Source: Zygnema cylindricum | Lineage: Eukaryota; Streptophyta; Zygnematophyceae; Zygnematales; Zygnemataceae | NCBI GenBank assembly: GCA_037447655.1 | Contig: JBBHKE010001325.1 | Span: 188,001-248,000, forward strand | DNA length: 60,000 bases | Direction: 5' to 3' | Shown: piece by piece, positions 31,150 to 42,949 of the stretch | Position numbering within the stretch: position 1 is the first letter of the stretch | Layout: each line of letters starts with the position of its first letter | Position numbers and translations under genes: made by a program | Notes under the pieces: generated by a model | The model's database searches: none | Seen by the model: only the letters and a program-made list of their open reading frames with translations | Told to the model about the DNA's origin: nothing

Positions 31150-31930
31150 AGATATCAGACTGGCGACGACAATGCGTCGTCACCTCAATGTTTGAGTTTT
31201 TGAAAAAATCGGCTTTGGTAAATTGGAGACAATGAATTGGCGACGACAAATGCGTCATCGCCTCGTGACAGATGGCCGGTTTGAAACTTGATCGCTGAAA
31301 CTTGATTTTGTCATACAGCGTAAGGGCACGGGAATTTCTCTAAGGCATGCGAGATGCTGACACTCATGAAGACGAAGTCACCGAAAAATACTTGGCAGAC
31401 GATTTCATATAATCCCATTTCAGCGATATGAATTAATTAAAGAATTAGGGAGTGAGGGAGGGCATAAGATTTTTAGTATTATTTTGAATTATTTTTGATC
31501 CTTTTGTTTTCTTAGTTCGTTAGCAAAGTTTGGTTTTAGTTTTTTAGTATTAGTATGGATTTCTTTGTTTTTTTTTTTTTAGTTTCATTTGCAAAGTTTG
31601 GTTATTGTTTGTATACGAATTCGACGATATTAAATATTATTTTCGGAACTTTATTTCCAGTGTTTGTTTGATGAAGTTGTATTCAAAAATGTACGGGGAC
31701 ATTGATTTATCATGATGTTGTGTGTTTGCGTGGAGTATTCCTCCATCTCCTTAAATTTCCCACAATCACTGACTGTATTTCCTTCTTCCACAATGGTGGA
31801 ATTTGAGCTCACCCGATCAACGACAGAGTTTTGTCGCTGAACGGAAAAAAATAAGCTGAACATTCAACAAAACACCATGTTTCCTTGATAGCAGTTCGGC
31901 GACGAGGATGCGTCGTCGCTGGATCACTTC
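31150..31930. repeat. Cluster of GCGACGACA…TGCGTCGTC palindromes
   Basis: Motifs near 31163 (GGCGACGACAATGCGTCGTC), 31236 (GGCGACGACAAATGCGTCAT) and 31909 (GGCGACGAGGATGCGTCGTC). They resemble clusters at 55.6-55.92 kb and 58.29-58.56 kb. Such short inverted motifs in clusters are typical of subterminal regions of some DNA transposons (CACTA-type in angiosperms). Confidence 0.6.
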
Positions 31931-31939
31931 CATCGACGA

Positions 31940-32730
31940 GAGGGTGCAACACATTTTATCATATAATGCTTTAGACCAAAATAAATTGTTTACAAATTTT
32001 TTTTGAACTTCCTCCAAAGGGAGAACTTCCTCCAAAGGCAAAATATGTGTGTTTCTTGAGTAACTCTCTGCTTCGATTAGGTTAAGCTTGTTTTTTTATC
32101 TCAAGGTGTCTTTCTCCTCTCCCTCACCTTTGCTATGTTTTTATTCATCGTTGTTTTTTTTTTTTGCCATTTCATTTAATCCTTTTATTTTCACATAAAT
32201 TGATTTTACAATTCTCCACAACTATTCCTCCCTCGCTCAAACAGAAAAAATCCTCCGTCGCTCAAACAAAATAAAACCCAAAAATAAAAATTACATAATG
32301 TACATTTTTTTCCATTATTATCTTTTATTTACATCTTTTTAGTGCATATATACAAAAGCATTAATAAACACACAATCACAATAAAAAGTGATAGACAGTT
32401 TATCAAAAACCTTTATTAAACATCATGAACCTTTTTACAAAATTATAAAGAAAAAAATATAATAACACCTAGAGCGACAAAAAAAAAAAATCGATTGTCC
32501 ACCATTCACCAAAACTACGCCTATATTGAACAATATCAAGACCCATTATTTTAAAGAACTAATCTATCTTTACCCTATCAAAATTGTTCTCTACGTTTTG
32601 ATTCAGCGATACCAACAAAAAAGTCTAAGCAAAGTCCCAAAGCGGTGGTCCATCCACTCCATCCACTCGTGTCAAAGTTCACTTCTTATCATGTGGATCC
32701 TGTATGAAAAAATCCGAAAAAAAAAATCAT
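31940..32730. other. AT-rich spacer, nothing recognised
   Basis: Homopolymer-rich sequence with no gene or repeat that I can support. Confidence 0.4.
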
Positions 32731-32734
32731 TTAA

Positions 32735-33690
32735 TGGTGAGAGAGAGGGAGAGCGAGAGAGAGAGAGAGGGAGGGAGAGGGAGAAAGAGAGAGAGGGAGA
32801 GAGGGAGAGAGAGAGGGGGAGGGGGAAGTGGGGGAGGGAGGGGTAGGGGGAGGGAGGGGGAGGGGGAGGGGGAGGGGGAGGGGGAGGGGGAGGGAGGGGG
32901 AGAGGGAGAGGGAGAGGGAGAGGGAGAGGGAGAAGGAGAGGGAAAGGGAGAGGGAAAGGGAGAGGGAGAGGGAGAAGGAGAGGGAGAGGGAGAGGGAGAG
33001 GGAGAGGGAGAGGGAGAGGGAGAGGGAGAGGGAGAGGGAGAGGGAGAGAGAGAGAGAGAGTGAAAACAATTTTTCATCCTTTAGAGAGAGTGGATAGGGA
33101 TTGGGTAAAAAAAACAAGTAAAATTAGAATAACAACCTACTGAGCAACAAAAATATATAGAAAGATTGGGAGAGAGAGGGACAGAGATGAATAAAGTGAC
33201 GTAACGAAAAAACGATAGGGTAAGGGAAAGGAAGAGAGGAGGGAAGAGGACAGAATGAACGGAAGAGAGTACTGGAGAGGGAGTGGGGGTGGAGGGGGAG
33301 TGGGGGTGGCAAACTGGGAGAGTGAGGGAATGGGAGGAAAATTTTGAGAAGGAGTTCCAGATTTTGAGGGAGGGTGAGAGCGAAGAAAGACAGAGGCAGA
33401 TGAAAAGGGAGAATGATATGCTGAGATCGAAAGTAGAGAGAGGTAGATGAAGAGGAAAAAGGAGAAGGAGAGGGAAAGGGAGAGGCCAATCGAAAAAGAC
33501 AAGGAGAAGGGAAGGCAGATTGAGGGGTAGAGGTATCGGTTGACAGAGAGATGAAAGGGAGAGATAGAGACAGATAGAGAAGGGGAGGGAAAAGGTGTGA
33601 GGGAAATGGAGAGAGAGGGAGGGAGGGAGAGGCATATCGAGAGGGTGAGAAGAATGGTAAAAAAACAGAATTTATTGGAAAAAAACCTAA
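32735..33690. repeat. (GGGAGA)n microsatellite and purine-rich tract
   Basis: The plus strand is almost pure purine from about 32735 to 33060, largely AGGGAG repeats, followed by about 600 bp of purine-rich, more degenerate sequence. All long open frames here are low-complexity (GEGEGE or SPSPSP). It lies directly next to a copy of repeat family F, in the same relative place as the tract at 53.9-54.5 kb. Confidence 0.93.
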
Positions 33691-34230
33691 AAAAACAAAA
33701 AACAAAAAAAATTACCAAAGTTGTCTATCTTGTCCTCCTCGTGGTGCCCATGGCGCTTTTCCATAGGTAGTGGGGTAACAAAGACGACGGCTTTTCGATG
33801 GCGTGCGTGGAACGACATCCATGGAGGCGAATGAAAATGAAGCAGACGAGAGGCAAAACGAAGCAGGCGAGAAGGTGTCACCTGTTGGTTTGTTGTTGAA
33901 AGGACAAATTTGTGAGATGCGGCGCAGGTGTCCAATCCCATAGGGGCCAAGTAAACGGTTGGTTTCCATTGGTTAAAAAAAAATCTAATTTCTGAGGAGT
34001 GTCCGCATTTGGTGTGACTCCACGCCAATATCAACAACGCCAAATATTGTTACTTTATTCTATTTATTGTAATTAAATTACTGTAATTTGTGGTTCTTTC
34101 AGCGCACCCACCCAATATTAACGTAAACGTTTACAGTATTTTATGGCCAAATGGCATATTGGCATAGTATTAGGGTATAATTTTATACTAATTTACCCGT
34201 AACTTTAAAATAGAATTAGTTTTAATACTA
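33690..34230 (-). repeat. Repeat family F, copy 1
   Basis: On the minus strand it shares, in order, AAACGTTTACGTTAATATTG, GGCGTTGTTGATATTGGCGT, CCAAATGCGGACACTCC and AACCAACCGTTT with 53360-53550. Downstream both copies pass into a pyrimidine-rich tract. Coding is not evident. Confidence 0.65.
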
Positions 34231-34329
34231 ATTGCGTAAGATAACCATAACTAAAGTGGAAACCGTAGTTGTTGGGCGGACAGTTACATGTTTGCGGCAC
34301 AATTCAACCAGTTCTGTTAGTTTACAGTT

Positions 34330-34695
34330 TAAAATAGGAATTTCCACACGCGAACATGTTCGATGTTCACACTGTCGTTGGACGAACACATAAGAACGTG
34401 ATTTTTTTCGACGAGTTTGCGTCTCTTTCTTCCAGTGCACATTCACATGTGTGCGCAATAATGTTAAGTGTCTTTTTATGCTTTTGTAATTCGAAAAGTA
34501 CCATTTAGTACGGAGATACCCTGTCCGTACACCACACTAAAAACATTGCATTGTACTTCCATTATTAACTCTGATTGGAAAAACACCCTAATTAGAATAA
34601 TGGAAAAAATAGAATTATGGATTGTATTTCAGGTTTTTTTTTCTGAAAAAAGGGCACCGAATTGGCGTTATATACTCTAATAGCGATTGACGGTG
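34330..34695. mobile_element. MITE M4, 5' truncated
   Basis: It matches M1 from GTTCACACTGTCGTTGGACG to the terminal TAATAGCGATTGACGGTG followed by TA. The left terminal repeat is missing. Confidence 0.72.
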
Positions 34696-34908
34696 TAGTG
34701 TTATTATCTTTATTTTTTTGATTCAACAACATAAAATAGCGATATTAACAAATATACCATTAGCGCTAATTATTGTCCAGCGCTAACAACGATTAGAGGT
34801 ACAGCTGTACTGTAATGTTCTTCATTCTATTATAGGTTCACGAGTCGGAAATATTAAGGCGCCAATGTAGTGTAATTAACACTAATAGCGGGCTCACCTT
34901 TATATGTA

Positions 34909-35459
34909 CACCGCGAATCGTTATTAGTGTCAATAACTCTAATTTGGGTTCTTAAAATTTTGATTTTTTTTTTCAAATAGGATACATGACTTTAATTTTT
35001 CCTTGACGTTGGTTAAGGTACCGTACAAAATAGCGTAAAGCTTGAAAGTACAATAAATTATAAATAGTGTGGTATACGGTCGATGTCAGACTGTACGAAA
35101 TGGTACTTTTTGAATTACAAAGGCATAAAAAGACACTTAACATTATTGCACACACATGTGAATGTGCACTGGAAGAAAGAGACGCAAACTCGTCGAAAAA
35201 AATCACGTTCTCATATGTTCGTCCGTCGACCGTGTGAACAACGCGACGGCGTACGAATTGTCAGAATTTGTACGAATACACATATTACTGTAGACATTTT
35301 AAGGGCGGGTATTTATTATTCTGGACAACCCAAATTACAGTTAGTGATTAATTAGTATATATATTTTTTTTCAAAATAAATAAATTCCCGATTAGTGTTA
35401 ATAACTCTAATTTTTTTTTTACGCTATTTATTCCTTTACTCTAATAGCGATTGACGGTG
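34909..35459. mobile_element. MITE M5 (about 550 bp, inverted relative to M1)
   Basis: It starts CACCGCGAATCGTTATTAGT and ends TAATAGCGATTGACGGTG, with TA on both sides (34907-34908 and 35460-35461). The interior is M1 in reverse orientation. It ends about 240 bp upstream of the P4H start codon. Confidence 0.8.
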
Positions 35460-35703
35460 TAGCCGACTATCATGCCATTACTGAATACTTACAGACCTCG
35501 GTCACCCGCTCCGTACGCCCGGCAGCACTCCTGGAGATGCAACGATCGCACGGTCACGATATCCTCCAAAACCGAAGGATTTCATTAAGAAAACTGTCTA
35601 TTTCCCTCTCGTTAATATAAGGTTGTTCACGAAACCTCGTCAATTTGTAATTTTGTATGGCATTTGCAAAAAATTGATCAGTCGTCCACAGCAGCACCCT
35701 GCC
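35460..35703 (+). promoter_or_regulatory. Upstream/5' UTR region of the P4H gene
   Basis: Unique-looking sequence between MITE M5 and the start codon. No clear TATA box; the transcription start cannot be placed. Confidence 0.35.
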
Positions 35704-38700
35704 ATGGGCAGCACTTCACGTCCGAAGAAGACTTTGCTCGCAGAGAAGCTTTCGCTTCCAGCAGCTCTAGGTCTATGGGTGCTCTCCTTCTACGCAGGAT
35801 ACTTGTACGGTGGAAATCAACTGGAGGTATAGCGTTTGCATTCTCTCGTTTTGTTTCGTTACTTGACTGCTCCTTGGTTTACTGTTGGATGGGTTGTTTT
35901 TCCTCATTCGTTCCTTTTATATGATCCGGTCATCCGCTGATTTGACTGTTTCTGGTGGTAAAGATGTAAATTTGGCTGTTTTTGCCGATCAAATTGCCTG
36001 GCGCTCGTTCTGTTTCGATCAGAGTTGGACCTCTAATTCACATTTGATTATTTTAAGTTCTGTCAAGGGCTGTACGAATGGATTTTATCGAAAGATAATT
36101 TCAGGTGCCTTTGAAGTTAAAACTGTATGGTATCTGACAATCGCTGGAAATGTACACACAGCATATGCTTTGTATCACCCGAAACACGGATGTTTGTGAT
36201 TTAAACCTTAGTAGGAAATTAGTTCTTGACCACAGGCCGCTGCATGTTATCTTTGATAATATGAGTTTCAATTGTCTAGTATTGTTTTTCTTGTCCTCGT
36301 TATCTGGGAGCATTTCAGGGATGCGGATTTTTTTCTAAGCAACATGTTCCAGATCTGACCATGTAGCGTTACTATTTGGCATGTTTTGGTTAATGCATTG
36401 CAAAAAACATGACCATATACAAAATCCATGCCTTGCACTGCAGATAGTTTATTTTTGTTCTGAAAGGTAGAAAGTAGCTGTTGCGCTTCAGAGTGATTAT
36501 TCTTACGCTATTATTGGCGATACTGGCTAGTAATCGGCGTAATTATACAGAAATAGGTTGGGTTGCAATTTTCTGGACAATTATTTTGACTAGTGCGCCA
36601 ATAATGCCAGTTGCAGCGTATTTATAATTCACTGATGACCTCCATTCTCACAGCAGACATACTGTATTGGCTGTTTTTCTTGTTTCGGAGGAAAGGGAAT
36701 ACTGACGAGATGCAGTAAATGCTATACCTTTCGATTTCTCCTTTTGCATTACAGCGTGGTAAATAGGATAAAGGCTATCTCTGGAAGCTGGACACTTTCT
36801 GTGAAAGGTTTTTGTTTGTAGAACTCTGGATTTTAGGAACTGAAGTTGATGAGTATGCTGTGCTTCTCTGGCAGAAATTACCTGATATTCGGGTAACTTC
36901 AAAGGTGCCCGTAGGAGTACAAAAGACTGAGCTTGAGTTACAATCTCATAAGGAGGATAGCACAGGAGAAATTCTTGAGGATGGTGGTCGACGGGAATTG
37001 GCGAAGGTGGAGCCCAAACCACCTGCTATCCTTTCTGATCATGGAGAATCCGGCGAGGGTGTCCTCTCTGAAATCCCATATCAGGTATAGCTCCTTCACA
37101 TGCTAGTTATTCAAACATGTCCTTGCTGTTAATTGTTACTTGGGCAGGAAACTTGTTGAAACTTCCTGCTCCACGCTACTTTCAGTATGGTTTATATGTG
37201 ATGTCTATGAATCCTCACTTTTTGTTGATATGAATGTTGCTGTTTTAGTTCTCTCTTGCTGTAACTGCAAATGTATGACTGCGCAGTGTTTTATGACAGA
37301 TGCTGAGCTGGGCTCCGCGAGCATTTTATTTCCCAAATTTTGCTCCCAAGGAGAAATGTATGGAAATAGTGGAGATCGCCAAAAGGTCTATGTCACCTTC
37401 AGGCCTAGCCCTACGGCAAGGGGAAACAGCAGAAAGTACCGCAGACGTTCGTACAAGGTGCCTTGAATCCCTTTGTTCATATTACTAGCTAGGTCCTTGT
37501 AGGATGTTCATCATAAGATAATCTTTAGGTGATGGTGAGAATGGGAGGAAAACAAGGTGGAGCAGAAAACTGAGAGTAACCAAGGGGTGATCATTGTGCA
37601 TACGTGAGTCTGACGTTGGTCTAATTATTGAGCTTAACCTTGGTTGGCAGGAAATAGGAACCAGCTCAGCTTTATGTCAGCGAACTCGCTCATTGTTATT
37701 TGATTGAGCCGCAAATGCCCAGATGGATTTTTATAGCGCCCATACTCATTTGACTTCCATCCTGTTTGACAACTGCACCTGGAGTTATATTTGCATATTG
37801 GTCTCCAGTTGTGAAGCTGAATTCCCCAAATTCTAAAACATGATGGGTCTGATCCATGCATTATGCATGATTTGAGAGGTTAATGTTAGATAGAACCTTG
37901 AATCAACTTGAATCAACTTTCTATTTTCAAATGAAAGTCCAGAAAATGTACTTCAAACTTGTCCAATCACTTAGCTGCCGAAGCTTGTAGAAAGTGAAGA
38001 TGGCCGCTATCCTTAGATTTAATATCTAAACTTGAGTGATTTTAGGAAGCTTAAGTATTGTGCCGCCTCCTTTTATGCTTTCAACGTTATACTGAAGGTC
38101 CTTCAGTACATTTTCCAAGAATATCTAATGTTCATTAACCTTTCATTCATCTTTTGTTGACTAGGGCACCATTGTTCCCCACAGAGTGATGTTGTGTTGC
38201 GCACATTGTTGACTGACAGTTCTCGTAGTTGTTAGGCTTTTCATTACATTGAAGTGGAGAAAAGTGTTGGTGAAATTAGTCACTTGTCCAATTTAATTGG
38301 AGGGATTGGAGGGTGCAGCTCAGGAACATTCTTGAGCTCTCACGGTGATCCATCTGGTGCACTCGCGTGGGTGGAAAATAAAATGGCTAAGGTTACCATG
38401 GTTCCTGTTACTCATGGAGAGGTAAATTTATAATGGATCTTAACACTTGCAGGATTTTGGATTATTCGATGAGCATGAATTTGCCAGTTTCATGCGACTA
38501 ATGATGTTCATTTCATTCTGGTCTATTCCGGACACATATGAAGGCTTGCTTCTGCGAAACGTGTTGTACAAGGATTGCTTCTAAGCTGTTATTTTGTAAA
38601 TTGTTGTTTACGGTTGCATTGGCTTCTCCTCTGTCTACATTACATGAATTGTGCAGTGACTGTTAAGGAGGCCAAGCGCCATGAATTCGATTCTGCCTTA

Positions 38701-41521
38701 TGCTTTATTTCTTTTTCAAGTTTATTGTTCAAAGTATTAGTGTATAGGCTAAAGATAAGACTTGATAGAAAAGAGGTCCATCATTCGTGCACATGCTTCT
38801 CTTCTTTTCCTGAAGATCCGTACGCTTGGCTCATTCATTTTTCCAACCCGAAAAAGGTGGATGGTATGGGGATTGTATAGGCGTATAACGTACTCCGATA
38901 CGAGCTTGGACAAAAGTACAACTCTCATTATGACACATTCAATCCAGAGGAATATGGGCCGCAAACCAGCCAACGGGTACATTTCAAAGTTTCCCAATAA
39001 ACTCGGATGCTTTTATAAATATTTATCAGCAATGATGTAGAATTCCACAGTTATGATCTTTTTGCGGTGTGATATGTTTTCCCCTCTTTGTGCATCTTTT
39101 ACATTATTTATAGCTGAGGTCCTTTTGTGCATTGGAAATGTTCGCACAATTGATTGTTACTTTAACTTACTTTAACAATTGATTGTTACACACTTGACAT
39201 CTTTCGTTTCAAAATCACGGTCATCTCAAAGAGATTCTGTAAGTTTCAGACACTTTTTTAGCCTAACTGTTGACTCCCTGTCCTTATTTTTTCCAAAAAT
39301 TAGATTGCGAAAAACGTGCTTCCAACAGTTGTTTTGATTTTATTAACTGTAGACTCTGGGATGATATCTATGCTTCTTGCTATTTGGTGTTTATTGAACT
39401 TCGATACCTCTCCAAATGCTATCACTGCATTGAATTTTGCCAGTGAAAAGTTGGATAGTGAAACAACCCTGTATTTTATTCTCTTTTTTGCTTAAGTTTG
39501 AAACTCACCAAAAGTCTTGGAACATGTCTTTTCCTTTGAGGCTGCAGATTGCCTCATTCCTCCTATACCTCACAGATGTTGAGGAGGGTGGAGAGACCAT
39601 GTTTCCCTTTGAGGTATGCCTGCAGAAAACTGCATTTAGGATTGCAGGTTAGGGATGGCTGGTAGTTGCTGTGAGGGGAAGGGAGCGGGATTGGAAAGAG
39701 ACAAGAAATAAGCTCGTGTCATGTCTATTTTTGAATCTATTGTCGATGTTTATGCCTAACTATGTCTGGGTCGCCATGACCCTTGCAGGGTTTTCATAAC
39801 ATGGACATTGGTTATGATTTCACGAAGTGCATAGGGCTTACAGTGAAGCCCAAGCAAGGGGATGCCCTTCTGTTTTGGTCTGTCTTCCCTAATGGAACCA
39901 TTGATAAGGTGGGTGTGCCGTTTAGCTGTATGAACAAAATGCACGACAGAAAAGTATTTTAATCAATTTGTCCTTGAGTCAGTGGTGGTTGGAAACAGCC
40001 TCAAAAAAACTATCCCGAAGTACTTTCGTAACACTTCGTATGAGATTACGAAGGCAAAGAAATTTCGTAACGCTTTGTATGAGATTACAAAGGTGAATCT
40101 GCATAATTTCTAACCGAGTCATGTCCACACTCAAATCATGTTCGGGTCTTTCATCTCTGTCGCATCCATCCGTTTAATGATGTCAGCAAAGGTATAATTG
40201 AATCTTACAGAAATGAATGGAGCCAAGTTCTTGAGAGAATTTCAGTGTGGATGCCACAGTTGTCGTGGATGACATTCAACCGAACGTGAACAAACAAATC
40301 TCTGCCACTGCTCGTTCGAGAAAAAAATATTTTTGTGACTTATTCTGAACACTATTCTCATTGGTGGTGCAATGAAACTGATAAATGCTAATAATGATAT
40401 TCATACCTACTGACTGGTCCAAAACAGCAATATTCATCATATAGCCAGATAAATATTGGCAGTTGCAAACTGTGATTAAATGCTACTTTGTTGAAACAAT
40501 ATGTACAATTGTACTGTAGAAATACAAGTATGGTCCCGACGGGACCAATACAATCACACCCATTTTGTATGTTCGAAAGCTTGACGATTGCAAGCATGTC
40601 AAAAGGGATCATTATTGGTTAAACTTCTGTACAAGTCAAAACGAGTGCAAGTACTTGTCATTGTGGCGTGGTCTGTTACGTTCACCTATAACTGAACCAG
40701 TAAAAGTTAACGGAGCAACCTGGAACTTATACATTTAATTTTAATGGTACATCCATGTATAGCCGATGTGTTTGATAACAACGTATCAGATCGTGTATTG
40801 TTTATTAGAAGGCTCTAAATAACCGAATTGATTATCGGAAAACTGTCTCGTGTACATCTCTACCTGAATATTTTAAGCCAAATCGCTAAATACGAGTGCC
40901 TGACACAGTTGTAGATTGAAATTTTCATGTTTTCATTTGGTTTCGAATCTTTGATAGATTTGTTTTTTAAGTGTGCTTTGAGGCAAAAATTTAGTCCAAG
41001 CATATCTGAGTCTCTACAATGAGTGTCCTTTGATTCCTTACCTTCAGCATTCTGCTGTTGACCTTGTATGAAATTGTGTCCTTGGAATGATCAAGTGCAA
41101 AAGGATGAACATTGTCATGCTATATTCTGGTGTTTTTGTTTTTATCTTTGGCTTGAAAGAAGCTCTATTGTTATCACAGGATTTGTGGAAATTCAGTTGT
41201 TCTCAAAATATAGTGATTTGCAGTAACTTCTTCAGTAACTTTTTTTTTTGAAACCCATGGCCTAGAGGCTAGCCTGTACAGGGTTTCTGTCACATTGAGA
41301 AGCTTCTGTCATGTCTCTACTTCTGATTACATATGTTGGTTGAGGAGCGTTTGGATGTGTGGTACATGCCTTTAGTATTTCAGCAAAAGACTAATCAATG
41401 ACACGTGTTTGATATTTTGGGGGAAGGACAGACCTCACTTCACGGTAGCTGTCCTGTGATTAAAGGAGAAAAATGGGTGGCAACAAAGTGGATTCGAGAC
41501 AAGCCGATGAGAATGTGGTAG
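35704..41521 (+). CDS. Prolyl 4-hydroxylase (plant type), 8 exons
   Basis: Exons: 35704-35826, 36875-37084, 37300-37457, 38319-38421, 38881-38976, 39548-39613, 39789-39908, 41432-41521. All have GT-AG borders and consistent phases, giving 321 residues, close to plant P4Hs. The enzyme hydroxylates peptidyl proline (extensins, AGPs) using Fe(II), 2-oxoglutarate and O2 in the ER/Golgi. Residues about 16-37 form an N-terminal signal-anchor helix (type II membrane protein). The catalytic part shows LALRQGETAES, RTSSGTFLSS, iron ligands H214 and D216 in SHYDTF, DVEEGGETMFPFE, and the distal His296 in SLHGSCPV. The 2-oxoglutarate-binding Lys311 is in TKWIR. Exon 2 (70 residues) is acidic and variable; its start is set by phase and CAG. 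It looks intact. Confidence 0.92.
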
Positions 41522-42949
41522 TGAGTAACATCTTCTTCATCTTTTTCAAACTTCCCCATGTATTTGGAAATAATCTTGGCATTACCCATCTTGAAGTGAA
41601 ATTAAAACATCATCACTAGTGACTCCAGTCAAAATCAACGATAAAAAAAAAATGTCTGCATGTTTTGAGCATTCGTAGGATAAGTACGTTGAAGAAATTT
41701 TCCCAGATGTCGAGGGTGAATCGTACAGTTAGGATGAACCGTATCTAAAATTACCCCAAAAATCGTACGAATTGTAGTAGACTGTGAATCGTTTTTAGCA
41801 TTAATAACCCTGATTCGGTGCCAGGTTTATTTTGCCCTCTGACCATTTCTCTTAACGCTAATTCTTAACACTGTTCAAAAATAGCCACGTCATTCAGAAC
41901 TGAATTAGAGTTGATAAAAAATGCTCTAATATAAATTCCAATTCCTTTTCTGTAATAACGATTGATTTATATTTGGTTTTAGTTCACAAACAGCCCATTT
42001 TTGAGCACATTTTAAACAGTACAGTTACCTGGGAACTGTTCTGGGGCTCTTTCTTTTGCAGATGTATCACGCCAATTTTCAAGATCGTTTCTTGTGAAAC
42101 GGTCCATGTTTATATTTCTCGCACCTTTTGCTTATAAGCATTTTTTGTTGTTGTTATTATAATATTAACGGAAAGTTAAAATTGCTCTGTATGTCTTAAT
42201 GAGTTAAAATTAAAATAAAGAGGAAAAAAGGAAGTGATACTATTTATGGTTTTTCTGTCGCATCTTGTCATTGATCTTTTGTTTCTCTTGTCAACATGCA
42301 GTCCAATATTTATTGGATTATAAGGATGAAAAACTGTTATATACAATATTGTCCCTGAGCCACAGGCTCTCAAAATTGCGCTAATCTGGGAGTGTTTTTT
42401 CACCTTAAGTTTGTCCACAGAAAAATGCTGAGAGCTGCTTTTCCTAGTAGCTTTTAGTAGTGTATATATAGAATGACAGGTTGATATATGGTGACATCGG
42501 TTTTTATCGATGCCTTACCTTGAAAATTAAATATTTACGTTCGCCAATAAATGTCGATAATTGTTGATAATTGCATAACTGGTGATGTGCGACCAGTAGC
42601 TTTACACGTATGTAAATCATTTATGGATATTTCTCTAAATCTTCATCAAGCACTTTGATTGGCCGGAAATTCTGGGTACACAGTCTAAAAGATGGTAAAC
42701 GAGGTACACTGTCTAACTATTGGTGCAAATGGCTGACTTTATTAAAAAGCGCAATGGTAAACCATCTGAGTCCATGGGAACAAAAGGAAGAAGCACGGCA
42801 AAAACTGAAAAACTACATATCGGGGGAAGAAACAAAAACGATAATCAAGGCAAAAGTGACGAAAATATGAAAAGATGGCCAGTGAACGGAAAACACCCAA
42901 AGAAGCAATAAACAACAAACGAAACATCAAGGGAAAGAGCTAACAACTA
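41522..42949. other. 3' flank of P4H, no gene recognised
   Basis: It holds the presumed P4H 3' UTR. Around 41740-41990 there are faint MITE-like pieces (GTGAATCGTTTTTAGCATTA, CTGTAATAACGATTGATTTA). Nothing else is supported. Confidence 0.4.

Noticed and set aside
32704-33718. Several long open frames (Gly-Glu, Arg-Glu, Ser-Pro, Ser-Leu repeats)
   Set aside because: Pure low-complexity translation of the GGGAGA tract on both strands.
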